The notes: a model not told the origin generated them from the letters alone. DNA of 56,025 nt from Bradyrhizobium sp. (GCA_004799435.1 SSMV01000110.1:1-56025); one strand, 5' to 3'. Shown: positions 1 to 9,394, numbered from the stretch's first letter. Translations and numbers: made by a program.

Positions 1-58
1 GGCGCGGCTCGTCGATGTCGCCCGTGCGGGCGAAACAGGCGTAGCCCTCATCGTCCAT
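1..58 (-). CDS. 5' fragment of an unidentified gene
   Basis: An ATG at 58 on the minus strand opens a frame that stays open to the window edge (19 codons, beginning MDDEGYACFARTG). A GAGG sequence lies about eight bases upstream and could serve as ribosome binding site. The fragment is acidic and too short to place in a family. It would be transcribed in the same direction as the YyaL-like gene that ends at 128. It could also be a chance open frame. Confidence 0.3.
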   Translation of the reverse strand, partial: MDDEGYACFARTGDIDEPR

Positions 59-127
59 GTGGAAGCCTCACGTGGCGGCGAGGAGGGAAGCGGCGGCGAC
101 ATTACGCGAATATGACGGCGGCCAGGC

Positions 128-2134
128 TCACGCGGTCGCGAGCAGCGCGCGCAGCGCAACGGGGTCGGCGACCGGCAGGCTGCAGATCTGGCCACGGCAC
201 ATCATCGCGGCGGGCGTTTGCGGCAGCCTTGGTCGGTCTCCCGGCGCGCCTTGTGGCCATAACGAGGGATCGAAGCGCAGGGTGATCACCGCGGGATCGG
301 GGGCGCGCAGCGCGGCGTCGGCGAGCGCGATTGCCTGCGAGTCATCGAGCGGTCCTTCGATCAGCGCCGCCCCGCCGCGATTGAGACAGTCGAGCGCCGC
401 GAGCAACAGCGGCGCCTGGACGATCGCCGATCCTTCGCCGGCATGGGCGCGCGCCAGACTTTCGACCGCTTCAGCCCAGCGCGACTCGACCGTGATGTGA
501 TGCAGCGTGGCGCAGGCCTCGGCGAGCAACGAGGCGCCAGAGGGGAGGGCGCCGTCCGCCGGCGGGCGCGGACGCAGGATCAGCGCGTCGCCGCCGTCTT
601 GCGCGGTCATGAAGACGCCGCCCGCGCCGTCGCCGAAACGGCTCAGCGCCTCCTCGGCCCATACGCGCCCCGCATTGAAATAGGCAGGCTCGCCGGTCGC
701 AGCAAACAGGGCAAGCGCGGCGCGGGCCATTGCGGCATAGTCGTCGAGCATGCCGGGCGGCCCGGCGCGTCCGTCGCGCCAGCCATGCAGCAGGCCGCCT
801 CGCGCATCGCGTAGATTCGTCTCGACATAGGCGAAGGCCGCCCGCGCCGCGGCAAGAAACTCAGGCGCCTCGAAGATCGCCGCGGCGCGGGCCAGCGCGG
901 CGATCATCAGCCCGTTCCAGTCGGCGAGGATCTTGTCGTCGCGCGCCGGGCGCGGCCGTTTTTCGCGCGCGGCGAAAAGCCGATCCCGCGCCGCTGCGAG
1001 CCGCGCTTCCTCGGCCGGCGTGCCCGGCGCCGTAATTCGGCGCAGGACATTGACGCCTTCCCAATTGCCCTCGGCTCGCACATCATAGGCGGCGGCGAAA
1101 GCGCCCGCATCGTCGCCGAGTAACGAAGCGATTTCTGCGGCGCTCCAAACATAGAAGCGTCCCTCGTCGCCCTCGGAATCGGCGTCGAGCGACGCGGCGA
1201 AAGCCTCGCCCGTCTTCATCTCGCGCATCAGCCAGGCGAAGGTTTCCCGCGCCCGCGCCGCATAGACCGGCGAGGGCGTCTCGGCGTGGCAGGAGGCGAG
1301 CAATTCGAGAATCTGCGCGTTGTCGTAGAGCATCTTTTCGAAATGCGGCACGTGCCAGACGGCGTCGGTTGCGTAGCGCGCGAAGCCGCCGCCGAGGTGA
1401 TCGCAAATGCCGCCGGCGCAGAGCGCGTCGACGAGGCCACGCACGGCGGCGCGCAGCGCCGGATCGCGGCGACGAAAGGATTCGCTCCAGAAAAAGCGAA
1501 AGATCGGCGCGTTGGGAAATTTCGGCGCGCCGCGCAAGCCGCCGGCGACCGGATCGACAAGGCGCAACAGGGTGTCGGAGGCTTGTGTCAGATCGTCGGG
1601 CGTAAGATCGGCGTTCGTCTGCGGCGCGGCCAACGCCGCGAGATGGGCGACGAGCGCGCCGCCGCGCTCGCTCAGGGCGGCGCGCCTGTCGCGCCAGGCG
1701 TCATGGACCGCGACGAGAACCTGACGGAACGAGGGCCGACCCCAGCGCGGCTCCGGCGGCCAATAGGTGCCCCCGTGGAAGGGCGCGCCGTCGGGCGCCA
1801 GAAACATCGTCATCGGCCAACCGCCCTGTTCGCCCATCGCATGCAGGGCGGCCATATAGAGCGCATCGACGTCGGGTCGCTCCTCGCGATCGACTTTCAC
1901 ATTGACAAAGAAAGCGTTCATCATCGCCGCGATGTCGGGATCCTCGAAGGATTCATGGGCCATGACATGGCACCAATGGCAGGCGGCGTAGCCGACCGAG
2001 AGCAGCACCGGACAATCGCGCTGCGCGGCTTCGGCGAAGGCTTCGGCGCCCCACGGACGCCAATGCACGGGATTGCCCGCGTGCTGCAGCAGATAGGGCG
2101 AGACCTCGCTGGCGAGGAGATTGGCTTGCTCCAA
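128..2134 (-). CDS. YyaL/SPATA20-family thioredoxin-fold protein (DUF255)
   Basis: This 668-residue protein belongs to the YyaL/SSP411 family, which joins an N-terminal thioredoxin-like domain (DUF255) to a C-terminal (alpha/alpha)6-barrel resembling N-acylglucosamine 2-epimerases. The family signature SPYLLQH is at residues 12-18 and the CHWC redox motif at about 52-55. The open frame extends upstream to a TTG at 2269, but the TTG at 2134 is preferred: it has AGGA ten bases upstream, it gives the usual family length, and it starts just before the conserved N-terminus. The first 45 codons of the longer form resemble nothing. Function in bacteria is not established; a redox or sugar-related role is an inference from the folds. 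Confidence 0.9.
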   Translation of the reverse strand: MEQANLLASEVSPYLLQHAGNPVHWRPWGAEAFAEAAQRDCPVLLSVGYAACHWCHVMAHESFEDPDIAAMMNAFFVNVKVDREERPDVDALYMAALHAMGEQGGWPMTMFLAPDGAPFHGGTYWPPEPRWGRPSFRQVLVAVHDAWRDRRAALSERGGALVAHLAALAAPQTNADLTPDDLTQASDTLLRLVDPVAGGLRGAPKFPNAPIFRFFWSESFRRRDPALRAAVRGLVDALCAGGICDHLGGGFARYATDAVWHVPHFEKMLYDNAQILELLASCHAETPSPVYAARARETFAWLMREMKTGEAFAASLDADSEGDEGRFYVWSAAEIASLLGDDAGAFAAAYDVRAEGNWEGVNVLRRITAPGTPAEEARLAAARDRLFAAREKRPRPARDDKILADWNGLMIAALARAAAIFEAPEFLAAARAAFAYVETNLRDARGGLLHGWRDGRAGPPGMLDDYAAMARAALALFAATGEPAYFNAGRVWAEEALSRFGDGAGGVFMTAQDGGDALILRPRPPADGALPSGASLLAEACATLHHITVESRWAEAVESLARAHAGEGSAIVQAPLLLAALDCLNRGGAALIEGPLDDSQAIALADAALRAPDPAVITLRFDPSLWPQGAPGDRPRLPQTPAAMMCRGQICSLPVADPVALRALLATA

Positions 2135-2291
2135 GATGCTCAAATCCTCGCGACGGGGAAGGCGGCGGCATTCGTCGCCCAAGACTTGGCCCGGCGTCGC
2201 TGCGCTTGCAAGGCGAGCGACCAAGACGAGCAGCGTTGACGCGACTTCGGACTTCCTCCAGCTTCGCAAGCGGCGGTAACGAGGCGCTGCA

Positions 2292-2903
2292 ATGAAATCC
2301 GAACTGCCGATCCTTCATTTCGACGGCGCGCCGGCTTTCGCGGCCTGGCTCGCCGCCAATCCCGACTCGAAGGGCGCTTGGATAAAGCTCGCCAAGCAGG
2401 GCGCGCCGGAGCCGGCGCTGCGCCAGGCGCAGGCGGTCGATTGCGCGCTCTGCCACGGCTGGATCGACGGCCAGATTGGGCGGTTCGACGAGGAATTCTT
2501 CCTCACCCGCTTCACGCCGCGCGCAGCCAAAAGCCGCTGGTCGGCCGCCAACCGGAAGCGCGCCGAGGAGCTGATCGCCGCCGGTCGGGTAAGAAAGAGT
2601 GGCCTCGCCGCCATCGAGGCGGCGAAGGCCGACGGCCGCTGGGAAGCTGCTTATCCTTCGGCATCGAAGGCGGTGACGCCGGAGGATTTTCAAATCGCCA
2701 TTGCGGCGAACCGGCGCGCCGCGAAGGCTTTCGAGGATCTCGACGGCGCCAATCGTTATGCGCTGCTCTATCGGCTTCACCACGTTGCTGCAGCGAAGCG
2801 CGCCGAGATGATCGCGCGCTTCGTCGCGATGCTGGCGCGCGGCGAAACGATCCATCCGCCGCGCCAAGCGCGCAAGGCGAAGAGCGGCGCCAAGCCGGGC
2901 TAA
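2292..2903 (+). CDS. YdeI/OmpD-associated family protein
   Basis: A 203-residue protein of the YdeI/OmpD-associated family. The N-terminal part shows the pattern GAWIKLAKQ (about residues 29-37), then [12 protein letters not shown] and [11 protein letters not shown], which mark this family. The tail from about residue 190 is basic (RKAKSG) and probably disordered. Some family members are linked to resistance to cationic peptides, but no biochemical activity is agreed. It starts at ATG 2292, divergent from the YyaL-like gene, so the short 2135-2291 gap must hold both promoters. It converges with the nucleoside hydrolase, whose stop is only eight bases away. Confidence 0.85.
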   Translation: MKSELPILHFDGAPAFAAWLAANPDSKGAWIKLAKQGAPEPALRQAQAVDCALCHGWIDGQIGRFDEEFFLTRFTPRAAKSRWSAANRKRAEELIAAGRVRKSGLAAIEAAKADGRWEAAYPSASKAVTPEDFQIAIAANRRAAKAFEDLDGANRYALLYRLHHVAAAKRAEMIARFVAMLARGETIHPPRQARKAKSGAKPG

Positions 2904-2910
2904 GGCGGCG

Positions 2911-3873
2911 TCAGGTCAGCGCGCGTTTCAGCATCGCCTTGAAGCGGGCGCTGTCGAAGCTCCAGCAGACATCCGCCTTCGCCTTGCTGTCGAGCGCTCC
3001 GCGCCAGACATCGCGATTGTTGTCGTCGCCGGCGACGTTGAGCCGATCGACCAATGTCATGCCGCGGGTCAACTCGCTATCGCATTCGATCTCGACCAGA
3101 TGCCGGCTCCACGAGAGGCCGACCGCGCGATCGAGCGCCACCGCCATCGCGGTCGGATCGGCGAGCGACAGGCCGATCTCGCCGGTCTGCACGCGATAGG
3201 CTTCCTTGGCGCGGATGTTGCAATCGATGGCGAAGCGCGCCTTCGCGGTGCCGAGCGACAGAATGCCGGCGATCTCGGCCTCGCTCAGCACGGAGGCGCC
3301 GCGCGAGACATGCCAGCCGACCATTTCAATCGGCAGATTGGAACGAAAGACGATGCTCGCCGCTTCGGGATCGACCCAGATGTTATATTCGGCGGCCGGC
3401 GTGACATTGCCCACGCAGCAGGGCGCGCCGCCCATGATGACGCAACGGCCGATCCGCTCCGCAAAACCGGGGTCGCGTTCGATCGCCTGCGCGATATTGG
3501 TGAGAGGCCCGAGCGTCACCAGCGTGAGCCCCGGCTCTTGGCGGGCGAGGCGGAGGATGGCGTCGACTGCGGTCTCCTTTTCGGGCGCGCGGCGCGGGGC
3601 GGCATAGCCGTGGTCTGAGAGGCCGTCTTCGCCATGGAACCAATGTGCGTCTTGCAGCGGACGGGCGCGCGGCGCCGCGGCGCCGACGAAGACGGGAACT
3701 TCGACCCCGGCGATCTCCGCGGTCAGCAGCGCGTTCTTCGTCGCCTGTTCGAGGCCGACATTGCCAGCCACCGTCGTCAGCGCCAGCACCTGCACGTCGG
3801 GCGCGGCGAGCGCCATCAGGATCGCGACGGCGTCGTCGGAAGCGGTGTCGGTGTCGATGAGAAATTTGTGCAT
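2911..3873 (-). CDS. Nucleoside hydrolase (IunH/RihA superfamily)
   Basis: A 320-residue inosine/uridine-preferring nucleoside hydrolase, which cleaves the N-glycosidic bond of ribonucleosides in purine or pyrimidine salvage. The N-terminal calcium-binding aspartate cluster reads DTDTASDD, the variant found in one branch of the family in place of DTDPGIDD. The segments TLGPLTNIA and VIMGGA and the later NIWVDPEAA block are typical. ATG 3873 is chosen because it begins right at the conserved strand; the frame also has a GTG six codons upstream. Substrate cannot be predicted. It lies 78 bases downstream of the DJ-1 gene on the same strand and may be co-transcribed with it. Confidence 0.9.
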   Translation of the reverse strand: MHKFLIDTDTASDDAVAILMALAAPDVQVLALTTVAGNVGLEQATKNALLTAEIAGVEVPVFVGAAAPRARPLQDAHWFHGEDGLSDHGYAAPRRAPEKETAVDAILRLARQEPGLTLVTLGPLTNIAQAIERDPGFAERIGRCVIMGGAPCCVGNVTPAAEYNIWVDPEAASIVFRSNLPIEMVGWHVSRGASVLSEAEIAGILSLGTAKARFAIDCNIRAKEAYRVQTGEIGLSLADPTAMAVALDRAVGLSWSRHLVEIECDSELTRGMTLVDRLNVAGDDNNRDVWRGALDSKAKADVCWSFDSARFKAMLKRALT

Positions 3874-3951
3874 CGGGCGGGGCGCTCGCACAGACCAGGC
3901 GCTCTGCCTAACATGTCGCGGCGGTGTGCGCAGCCGAAGGGGCCGCGCCGG

Positions 3952-4641
3952 TCAATTCCTCCTTGCCGCGGCGCGCTCCGCCTTGATGGCGCGCTCGGCC
4001 AGTTGCGGGGCGAGGCGCGCCTGCAGCCGCGCCAGCACGTCGGGCGGCGCCGTCTCCGGCCGCCCCGCGTCAAAGGGCGGCGCGGGCGCATATTCGAGCA
4101 AGAGCTGCAGCGTCTGCGCCATGGCTTCGCCGCCGAGTTCGGCGGCGACGACAAGCGCGAAATCGATTCCCGCCGTGACCCCGCCGCCGGTGATGATGTC
4201 GCCGTCGCGCACCACGCGCCCGGAATCGGGGATGGCGCCGAAGAGCGGCAGCAGATGCCGCCACGCCCAATGACAGGCGGCGCGCTTGCCGACGAGCAGG
4301 CCCGCCGCGCCGAGCGCCAGCGAGCCGGTGCACACCGAAGTCTGGTAGCGCGCGCTCGCGGCAAGGCGGCGAAATTCGTGCATGAAGGCTTCGTCATTGA
4401 TGGCGTCGGTGACCGCCATGCCGCCGGGCACGAAGAGGAGATCGCAGCGCTCGATCTCCGCCATTCGCCGCGTGCCGGCGAAGACGAGGCCGCCGTCCGA
4501 CGTGATCTCGCCGCCGGGTTCGGAGGCGACGATGACGGAGGCGGAGGGGATGCGCGAGAAGATCGTGTGCGGCCCGGTGAAATCGAGTTGGGTCATGCCG
4601 GGATAGATCGTCTCGACGATCAGAAATTGTCCCTCAGCCAT
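3952..4641 (-). CDS. DJ-1/PfpI family protein (isonitrile-hydratase-like)
   Basis: A 229-residue single-domain DJ-1/PfpI protein. The nucleophile elbow is seen as SVCTGSLALGAAGLL, with the reactive cysteine, and the segment GGGVTAGIDFAL near the C-terminal part is typical of the branch that includes isonitrile hydratase InhA and GlxA-like regulators. There is no AraC domain, so an enzymatic role is more likely than a regulatory one. The ATG at 4641 follows a GGGGG stretch; the upstream ATG at 4728 would add 29 unsupported residues. It is divergent from the GlxA-type regulator that starts 101 bases away, which suggests that the regulator controls it. Confidence 0.85.
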   Translation of the reverse strand: MAEGQFLIVETIYPGMTQLDFTGPHTIFSRIPSASVIVASEPGGEITSDGGLVFAGTRRMAEIERCDLLFVPGGMAVTDAINDEAFMHEFRRLAASARYQTSVCTGSLALGAAGLLVGKRAACHWAWRHLLPLFGAIPDSGRVVRDGDIITGGGVTAGIDFALVVAAELGGEAMAQTLQLLLEYAPAPPFDAGRPETAPPDVLARLQARLAPQLAERAIKAERAAARRN

Positions 4642-4742
4642 GGCGACCCCCGGATTTGACCGGCCCCAGTGTCGCAGGCTAGCGTTCTGGCCGAAATGAC
4701 AATGTTTCCTCGAAATCAGCCAAAGCACGGGGGAGCGCCCCG

Positions 4743-5687
4743 GTGACGCGCGAAATCGGCTTCCTGATTTTTGAGCGTTTCCAACTGCTCGACGCCGCCG
4801 GGCCGATCGCCGCTTTCGAGATCGCCGGCGCGCAGGTCCCCGGCGCCTATCGTCTCCATGTCATCGCCGAACGGGCCGGCGCCATCGCCAGTTCGTCGGG
4901 CGCGATCATGCAGGCGACGGCGCTCGCGGCGGCGCCACGGCTCGACACGCTGGTCGTCGCCGGCGGTTTCGGCGTCTATGAGGCGCTCGGCGATGCCGCG
5001 CTGCTCGATCTCCTGCGCGCCAGCGCGCGCGGCTGTCGGCGGGTCGCCAGCGTCTGTTCGGGCGCCTTTCTGTTGGCCGAGGCGGGCCTGCTCGAGGGCC
5101 GGCGCGCGACGACCCACTGGAGTCGCAGTCAGCAATTCATTCGGCGCTACCCTTCGGTGCGCCTCGAACCCGACCGCATCTTCGTGCGCGACGGCGATTT
5201 CTGGACCTCGGCCGGCATCACAGCGGGCATCGATCTCGCGCTCGCCTTGATTGCCGACGATCTCGGCGAAGCGATCGCGCGGCGCGCCGCGCAGCAGCTC
5301 GTCGTCTATCGCCGGCGGCCGGGCGGCCAATCGCAATTCTCAGCGTTGCTCGAAATGGAGCGCCCCGAGGGGCGCTTCGCCGCTTTGCTCGGCTGGGCGC
5401 GCGAGCGGCTGGGCGAATCCTTGTCGGTCGAACGACTGGCGGAACGGGCGCGCATGAGCCCGCGCAATTTCGCGAGGCGCTTCGCCGAGGAGACCGGCGT
5501 CACGCCGGCGCGCGCCGTCGAACGTCTGAGAGTCGAAGCGGCGCGCGAGCGGGTCGAGAGCGACGGCGGCCCCATCGAGGCGATCGCCGCCGAGACCGGC
5601 TTCGGCGACAGCGAGCGCATGCGTCGCGCCTTCCTGCGCGCCTTCGGCCAGCCGCCGCAGGCCTTGCGCCGCGCTGCGCGTCTCTAG
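4743..5687 (+). CDS. GlxA-family transcriptional regulator (DJ-1/PfpI + AraC HTH)
   Basis: A 314-residue protein with an N-terminal DJ-1/PfpI-like sensor domain (about 1-190, elbow SVCSGAFLLAEAGLL) and a C-terminal AraC/XylS DNA-binding domain (about 215-305). The AraC part shows ARMSPRNFARRF in the first helix-turn-helix and ETGFGDSERMRRAF in the second. In characterised members (GbdR, CdhR, ArgR types) the DJ-1 domain binds a nitrogenous metabolite such as glycine betaine, carnitine or arginine. The start is GTG with GGGGAG upstream. It is divergent from the single-domain DJ-1 gene, and the 4642-4742 gap probably contains its operator. Confidence 0.92.
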   Translation: MTREIGFLIFERFQLLDAAGPIAAFEIAGAQVPGAYRLHVIAERAGAIASSSGAIMQATALAAAPRLDTLVVAGGFGVYEALGDAALLDLLRASARGCRRVASVCSGAFLLAEAGLLEGRRATTHWSRSQQFIRRYPSVRLEPDRIFVRDGDFWTSAGITAGIDLALALIADDLGEAIARRAAQQLVVYRRRPGGQSQFSALLEMERPEGRFAALLGWARERLGESLSVERLAERARMSPRNFARRFAEETGVTPARAVERLRVEAARERVESDGGPIEAIAAETGFGDSERMRRAFLRAFGQPPQALRRAARL

Positions 5688-5700
5688 CGCGGCGACGCTC

Positions 5701-6888
5701 TCACGCGGTCGCGTTCAGACGCTCGAAGCCGCGCGCCAGATCGTCCTTGAGATCGTCGATGTCTTCGAGGCCGACCGAGAAGCGCAAGGCCGGGCCGCCC
5801 GGCGCCCAGCGGGTTGCGCTGCGGGCGCGCGAGCAGTCGAAGGGGATGACCAGGCTTTCATAGCCGCCCCAGGAATAGCCGAGCCCGAAGAGCTCGAGCC
5901 CGTCGAGCATCGCCGCGACGGAGCGCTCGGAGACGGGCTTCAGAATGATGCTGAACAATCCCGACGCGCCGGTGAAATCACGCCGCCAGAGCGCGTGATC
6001 GGGATGGTCGGGCAGGGCGGGGTGCAGAACGCGCAAAGTCTCGGGGCGCGCGCCGAGCCAGCGGGCAAGCTCGAGACTCTGCCGCTCGGCTTCACGCAGG
6101 CGGATTTCCATTGTGCGCAGACCGCGCAGCGCGAGAAAGACATCCTCGGGCCCCGGCGGGATGGCGAATTCGTCATGGGTGGCGGCGAGCCGCTTCAGCC
6201 ACGCCGCATTGGCGGAAATCAACCCGAGTAGCAGATCGGCGTGGCCCCCGAGATATTTGGTGCCGGCGTCGATCGCCAGATCGACGCCATGCGCATGCGG
6301 CGGAAAATTGAGCGGCGTCGCCCAGGTGTTGTCGGCGATGACGCAGGCCGAGCGCGCATGGGCGATCGCCGCGATGGCCGGAACGTCCTGCACTTCGAGC
6401 GACAGCGAGCCGGGCGACTCGAGAAAGACCGCCTTGGTGTTGGCGCGAAACAGCGCCTCGATCCCCGCGCCGATGCGCGGATCGTAATAGGTCGTCTCGA
6501 CGCCCATGCGCTTGAGCGTTCCCTGACAGAATGTGCGGGTCGGCTCATAGGCGGAATCGGTCATCAGGAGATGATCGCCGGCGCTCAGCGCGCTCATCAG
6601 CGCCACCGCGATCGCCGCCATGCCGGTCGGCGCCAGCACGGCGCCCGCCGCGCCGGCGATTGCCGTCCAGGCTTCGGCAAGCGCGTCGATGGTCGGCGTT
6701 CCATGCGTGCCATAGGTGTAGCGCTGCTTGCGGCTCTTCATCGTCGCGACATCGGGGAAGAGCACGGTCGAACCGCGAAACGCCGGCAGATTGATGAAAC
6801 CCTGCGATGTCTCGGCGTCGCGGCCGAGATGGACGAGACGCGAGCGGCTGCGCAGGCGCGCTTTGCTTTCGGGGCTAAGGTTCTTCAT
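5701..6888 (-). CDS. metC: Cystathionine beta-lyase (PLP-dependent)
   Basis: A 395-residue enzyme of the Cys/Met-metabolism PLP family. The cofactor lysine is K211 in DAGTKYLGGH, the aspartate that contacts the pyridine nitrogen is D186 in ADNTWA, and YGTHGTP near residue 60 is the motif that contributes phosphate-binding residues. The combination fits cystathionine beta-lyase, which cleaves cystathionine to homocysteine, pyruvate and ammonia in methionine synthesis. Related gamma-lyases or sulfhydrylases cannot be fully excluded by reading alone. The start is ATG 6888. It converges with the GlxA-type gene (13-base gap) and is divergent from the amino-acid binding protein; its leader contains a strong hairpin. 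Confidence 0.9.
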   Translation of the reverse strand: MKNLSPESKARLRSRSRLVHLGRDAETSQGFINLPAFRGSTVLFPDVATMKSRKQRYTYGTHGTPTIDALAEAWTAIAGAAGAVLAPTGMAAIAVALMSALSAGDHLLMTDSAYEPTRTFCQGTLKRMGVETTYYDPRIGAGIEALFRANTKAVFLESPGSLSLEVQDVPAIAAIAHARSACVIADNTWATPLNFPPHAHGVDLAIDAGTKYLGGHADLLLGLISANAAWLKRLAATHDEFAIPPGPEDVFLALRGLRTMEIRLREAERQSLELARWLGARPETLRVLHPALPDHPDHALWRRDFTGASGLFSIILKPVSERSVAAMLDGLELFGLGYSWGGYESLVIPFDCSRARSATRWAPGGPALRFSVGLEDIDDLKDDLARGFERLNATA

Positions 6889-6912
6889 CGATCGGATCGC
6901 TCAGTGTTTTCG

Positions 6913-6941
6913 GGCGGCGGACCCTAACAGCATCCGCCGCC
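6913..6941 (-). promoter_or_regulatory. Strong hairpin in the metC leader
   Basis: Nine perfectly paired bases (GGCGGCGGA with TCCGCCGCC) enclose an 11-base loop, 25-53 bases upstream of the metC start codon. It lies in the metC leader if transcription begins upstream of it. No T-tract follows on either strand, so it is not a classical terminator. It does not match the SAM-II riboswitch consensus as I remember it. Confidence 0.4.
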
Positions 6942-7050
6942 GGGGCGAAGCCTCGCCAAGGGGGGACCGGATGCGAGAAGAGGTCCAGCGATTGACTTGC
7001 CGCCCGCTTCGCTCCGATGCTCGTCGCTCTCTTTGGCCAGAGGTCTCGCC

Positions 7051-8055
7051 ATGCGTATTTTCGCGACATGTTTTTTCGCCGCGCTCGCCGCCGCGGGGTC
7101 CGCGCATGCCGGAACGCTCGACGAGGTCAAGGCGCGCGGCGCGCTGATCTGCGGCGTCAACCCAAGCCTCGCCGGCTTTGGCCAGCCCGACAGCCAGGGC
7201 CTCTACAAGGGTTTCGACATCGACGAGTGTCGCGCCATCGCGGCAGCGATTTTCAACGATCCCAATAAAGTGAAATATCTGCCGATCAACGCCAAGGACC
7301 GGCCGACCATTCTCGCCTCCGGCCAGATCGATGTCCTGATCCGCAACACCACCTGGACCCTGTCGCGCGAGACCGGCGGCATGTTCTTCACCGGGATCAA
7401 TTATTACGACGGGCAGGGTTTCATGGTTCGCAAGAAGCTCGGCGTCGATTCCGCGCTGAAGCTCGACGGCGCCTCGATCTGCGTGCAGCAGGGCACGACG
7501 TCGGAACTGAATCTCGCCGATTATTTCCGCGCCCATAATATGAAATTCGAGCCGGTGGATTTCGCCACCGACGACGAGGCGACCAAAGCCTATGACACGG
7601 GGCGTTGCGACGCCTACACCACCGACGCCTCCGGCCTTTACGCCGAACGGCTGAAAATGTCGGTGCCCGACGATCATATCGTGCTGCCGGAAATCATCTC
7701 CAAGGAGCCGCTCGGACCTTCGGTGCGCAAGGACGACGCGCAATGGTTTCAGCTCGTGCAATGGACTCATTTCGCGATGGTGACCGCCGAGGAGCTTGGC
7801 GTCACCCAGGCCAATGTCGACGAGAAGCTGAAATCCGACAATCCGTCGATCCGCCGTCTGCTCGGCGTCGAAGGCGAGTTCGGAACCGGGCTCGGCCTGA
7901 CCAATGATTGGGCCTATCGCATCGTCAAGGCGGTCGGCAATTACGGCGAGTCTTTCGAGCGCAACCTCGGGACGGGATCGCCGATCAAGATCCGCCGCGG
8001 CCTCAATGCGCTCTGGGATCAGGGCGGGTTGCAATATGCGCCGCCGATCCGCTGA
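7051..8055 (+). CDS. aapJ: General L-amino-acid ABC transporter, periplasmic binding protein (AapJ/BztA type)
   Basis: A 334-residue periplasmic solute-binding protein of family 3. Residues 1-20 form a signal peptide ending in AHA, and the mature protein begins GTLDEVKARGALICGVN. The blocks GFDIDECRAIAAAIF, VDVLIRNTTWTLSRE-like residues and the long C-terminal half with LGVTQANVDE are characteristic of AapJ/BztA, the binding protein of a broad-range L-amino-acid importer. ATG 7051 has AGAGG eight bases upstream. Permease and ATPase genes (aapQMP) do not follow, so the rest of the transporter must be encoded elsewhere or this is an orphan binding protein. Confidence 0.9.
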   Translation: MRIFATCFFAALAAAGSAHAGTLDEVKARGALICGVNPSLAGFGQPDSQGLYKGFDIDECRAIAAAIFNDPNKVKYLPINAKDRPTILASGQIDVLIRNTTWTLSRETGGMFFTGINYYDGQGFMVRKKLGVDSALKLDGASICVQQGTTSELNLADYFRAHNMKFEPVDFATDDEATKAYDTGRCDAYTTDASGLYAERLKMSVPDDHIVLPEIISKEPLGPSVRKDDAQWFQLVQWTHFAMVTAEELGVTQANVDEKLKSDNPSIRRLLGVEGEFGTGLGLTNDWAYRIVKAVGNYGESFERNLGTGSPIKIRRGLNALWDQGGLQYAPPIR

Positions 8056-8076
8056 AGGCGGCTTCGCCGTCGCGCG

Positions 8077-8715
8077 CTAAGCCGCCGGCGCTTCGATCTT
8101 CTGGCTGGCGTGACGCAGATTGTGCTCGAAGCGGCGCACGATCACTGTCGCCAGATGCAGACAGAATTGCGGGTTCTGCAGGCAAAGCTCCTTCAGCTCG
8201 TGATAGCTGACGCGCCAGGCGCGCACGGCCGTGCGGCAGACAGCGGTCGCCGAACGCCGGTTGTCGGTCGCCAGCAGGCCGATTTCGCCAAGCAGATCGC
8301 CGGGCCGCGCATAAGCGTCAAATTCGGGAATGTGAACTTCGCCGTCGCCGATCAGAAAGGCCTCGTTGCCGACTTCACCCTTGCGAAACAGCACATGGCC
8401 CGCCGGCAGTTCGACCCGGTGCATGAAGGGTTTCAGCCAGTCGTAGCCTTCGGGGCGCGACGGGTCGGTATGGGTCGCCGCGCCGGAATCGGAAATCAGG
8501 CGGCGCATCTCGATCAGCCGCCAGAGATTGAGCGCGAGCATGACGGCGTTGACGAGGATCGTCGGCTGCGCGCCCCGCAGCGCGCCATAGGCGAGGCCGA
8601 AAGCGCAGCCGCAGGTCGCGGCGAAGCGCAGCGGGATCATCGTCTTGGCGCGGAATGCGTAAATGCCAAATCCGCCGGCGGCGTAGCCGAGAATGACATC
8701 GAGGCTGATGTTCAC
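8077..8715 (-). CDS. Membrane protein with cyclic-nucleotide-binding domain (second copy)
   Basis: A 212-residue protein with two or three N-terminal hydrophobic segments (about 1-65) followed by a cyclic-nucleotide-binding beta-roll (about 95-195). The roll has the pattern VLFRKGEVGNEAFLIGDGEV and GDLLGEIGLLATDNRRSATAV, in which the GEIGLL segment and the following arginine correspond to the phosphate-binding cassette. It has no obvious helix-turn-helix. The GTG at 8715, with GGGGGA upstream, is preferred over the ATG at 8778, which would overlap the gene upstream. It is a paralogue of that upstream gene, and the two were probably made by tandem duplication. The ligand is unknown. Confidence 0.75.
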   Translation of the reverse strand: MNISLDVILGYAAGGFGIYAFRAKTMIPLRFAATCGCAFGLAYGALRGAQPTILVNAVMLALNLWRLIEMRRLISDSGAATHTDPSRPEGYDWLKPFMHRVELPAGHVLFRKGEVGNEAFLIGDGEVHIPEFDAYARPGDLLGEIGLLATDNRRSATAVCRTAVRAWRVSYHELKELCLQNPQFCLHLATVIVRRFEHNLRHASQKIEAPAA

Positions 8716-8752
8716 AAAATCCCCCGCATTCTGAAATCGCGTCCGGCGCCGT

Positions 8753-9394
8753 TCACGCCGGGTGGGCGGCGTCGCCAATCGCGGCCGGCGTCTCCGCGCT
8801 CTTCTGCAGATTGGCCTGATAGCGTTGGACGATGATGCGCGCCAGATGCAGACAGAATTTCGAATCCTGGAGGCACAATTGCTCCATCTCGGCGAAGCTG
8901 ATCCGCCAGGCGCGCACGTCGGTCTGGCAGATCGCTGTGGCGGTGCGGATATGCCCGGCGGTCAGCAGGCCGATTTCGCCGAGCAACCCGCCGGCGCCGA
9001 CGGTCGCTTTGTGTTCGGGAATGCGAACATCGCCGGCGCCGATCAGAAAGGCGGCGTCGCCAACCTCGCCCTTGCGAAACAGCACGTCGCCGGCGCGGAA
9101 GTCGGCGCGATGCATGAAGGGCCGCAGCCATTCGTAGTTCGACTGGCGGATGACGGAGGCGCCGGAATCGGCGATCAGGCGGCGCAGCTCCTTGAGCCGC
9201 CAGAGATTGAGCGGCAGCAGGACGAGGCTGACGGCCATGCTTGGATAGGCGTGGCTCAGATAGCCATAGGCGAAGCCGAACAGACAGGCGAAAACGGCGG
9301 CGATGCGTAGCGGGATCATGGTCTTTTCCTGGAAGGCGTAAACTTCCAGGACGCCGGCGATCCAGCCGACGACATCGGTGAGATAGATTGGCAC
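8753..9394 (-). CDS. Membrane protein with cyclic-nucleotide-binding domain (first copy)
   Basis: A 213-residue protein with the same layout as its downstream neighbour: a short N-terminal membrane region (MPIYLTDVVGWIAG onward, about 1-65), a linker LRPFMHR, and a cyclic-nucleotide-binding roll with VLFRKGEVGDAAFLIG and GLLGEIGLLTAGHIRTATA. Both copies share NLWRL, EKTMIPLR/AKTMIPLR and CLQ.. FCLHLA in register. Such two-part proteins resemble the membrane-anchored CNB proteins sometimes annotated as Popeye-like, but that is only an analogy. The two genes are 37 bases apart and probably form one transcript. Confidence 0.75.
   Translation of the reverse strand: MPIYLTDVVGWIAGVLEVYAFQEKTMIPLRIAAVFACLFGFAYGYLSHAYPSMAVSLVLLPLNLWRLKELRRLIADSGASVIRQSNYEWLRPFMHRADFRAGDVLFRKGEVGDAAFLIGAGDVRIPEHKATVGAGGLLGEIGLLTAGHIRTATAICQTDVRAWRISFAEMEQLCLQDSKFCLHLARIIVQRYQANLQKSAETPAAIGDAAHPA

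Noticed and set aside
1286-2239. Long plus-strand open frame opposite the YyaL-like gene (317 codons)
   Set aside because: It is a shadow of the YyaL-like coding strand; its translation is Arg/Gly/His-rich without any domain, while the minus strand carries a full family protein.
6889-7050. SAM-II riboswitch upstream of metC
   Set aside because: The pseudoknot elements I know for SAM-II are not readable here; only a simple hairpin is seen.
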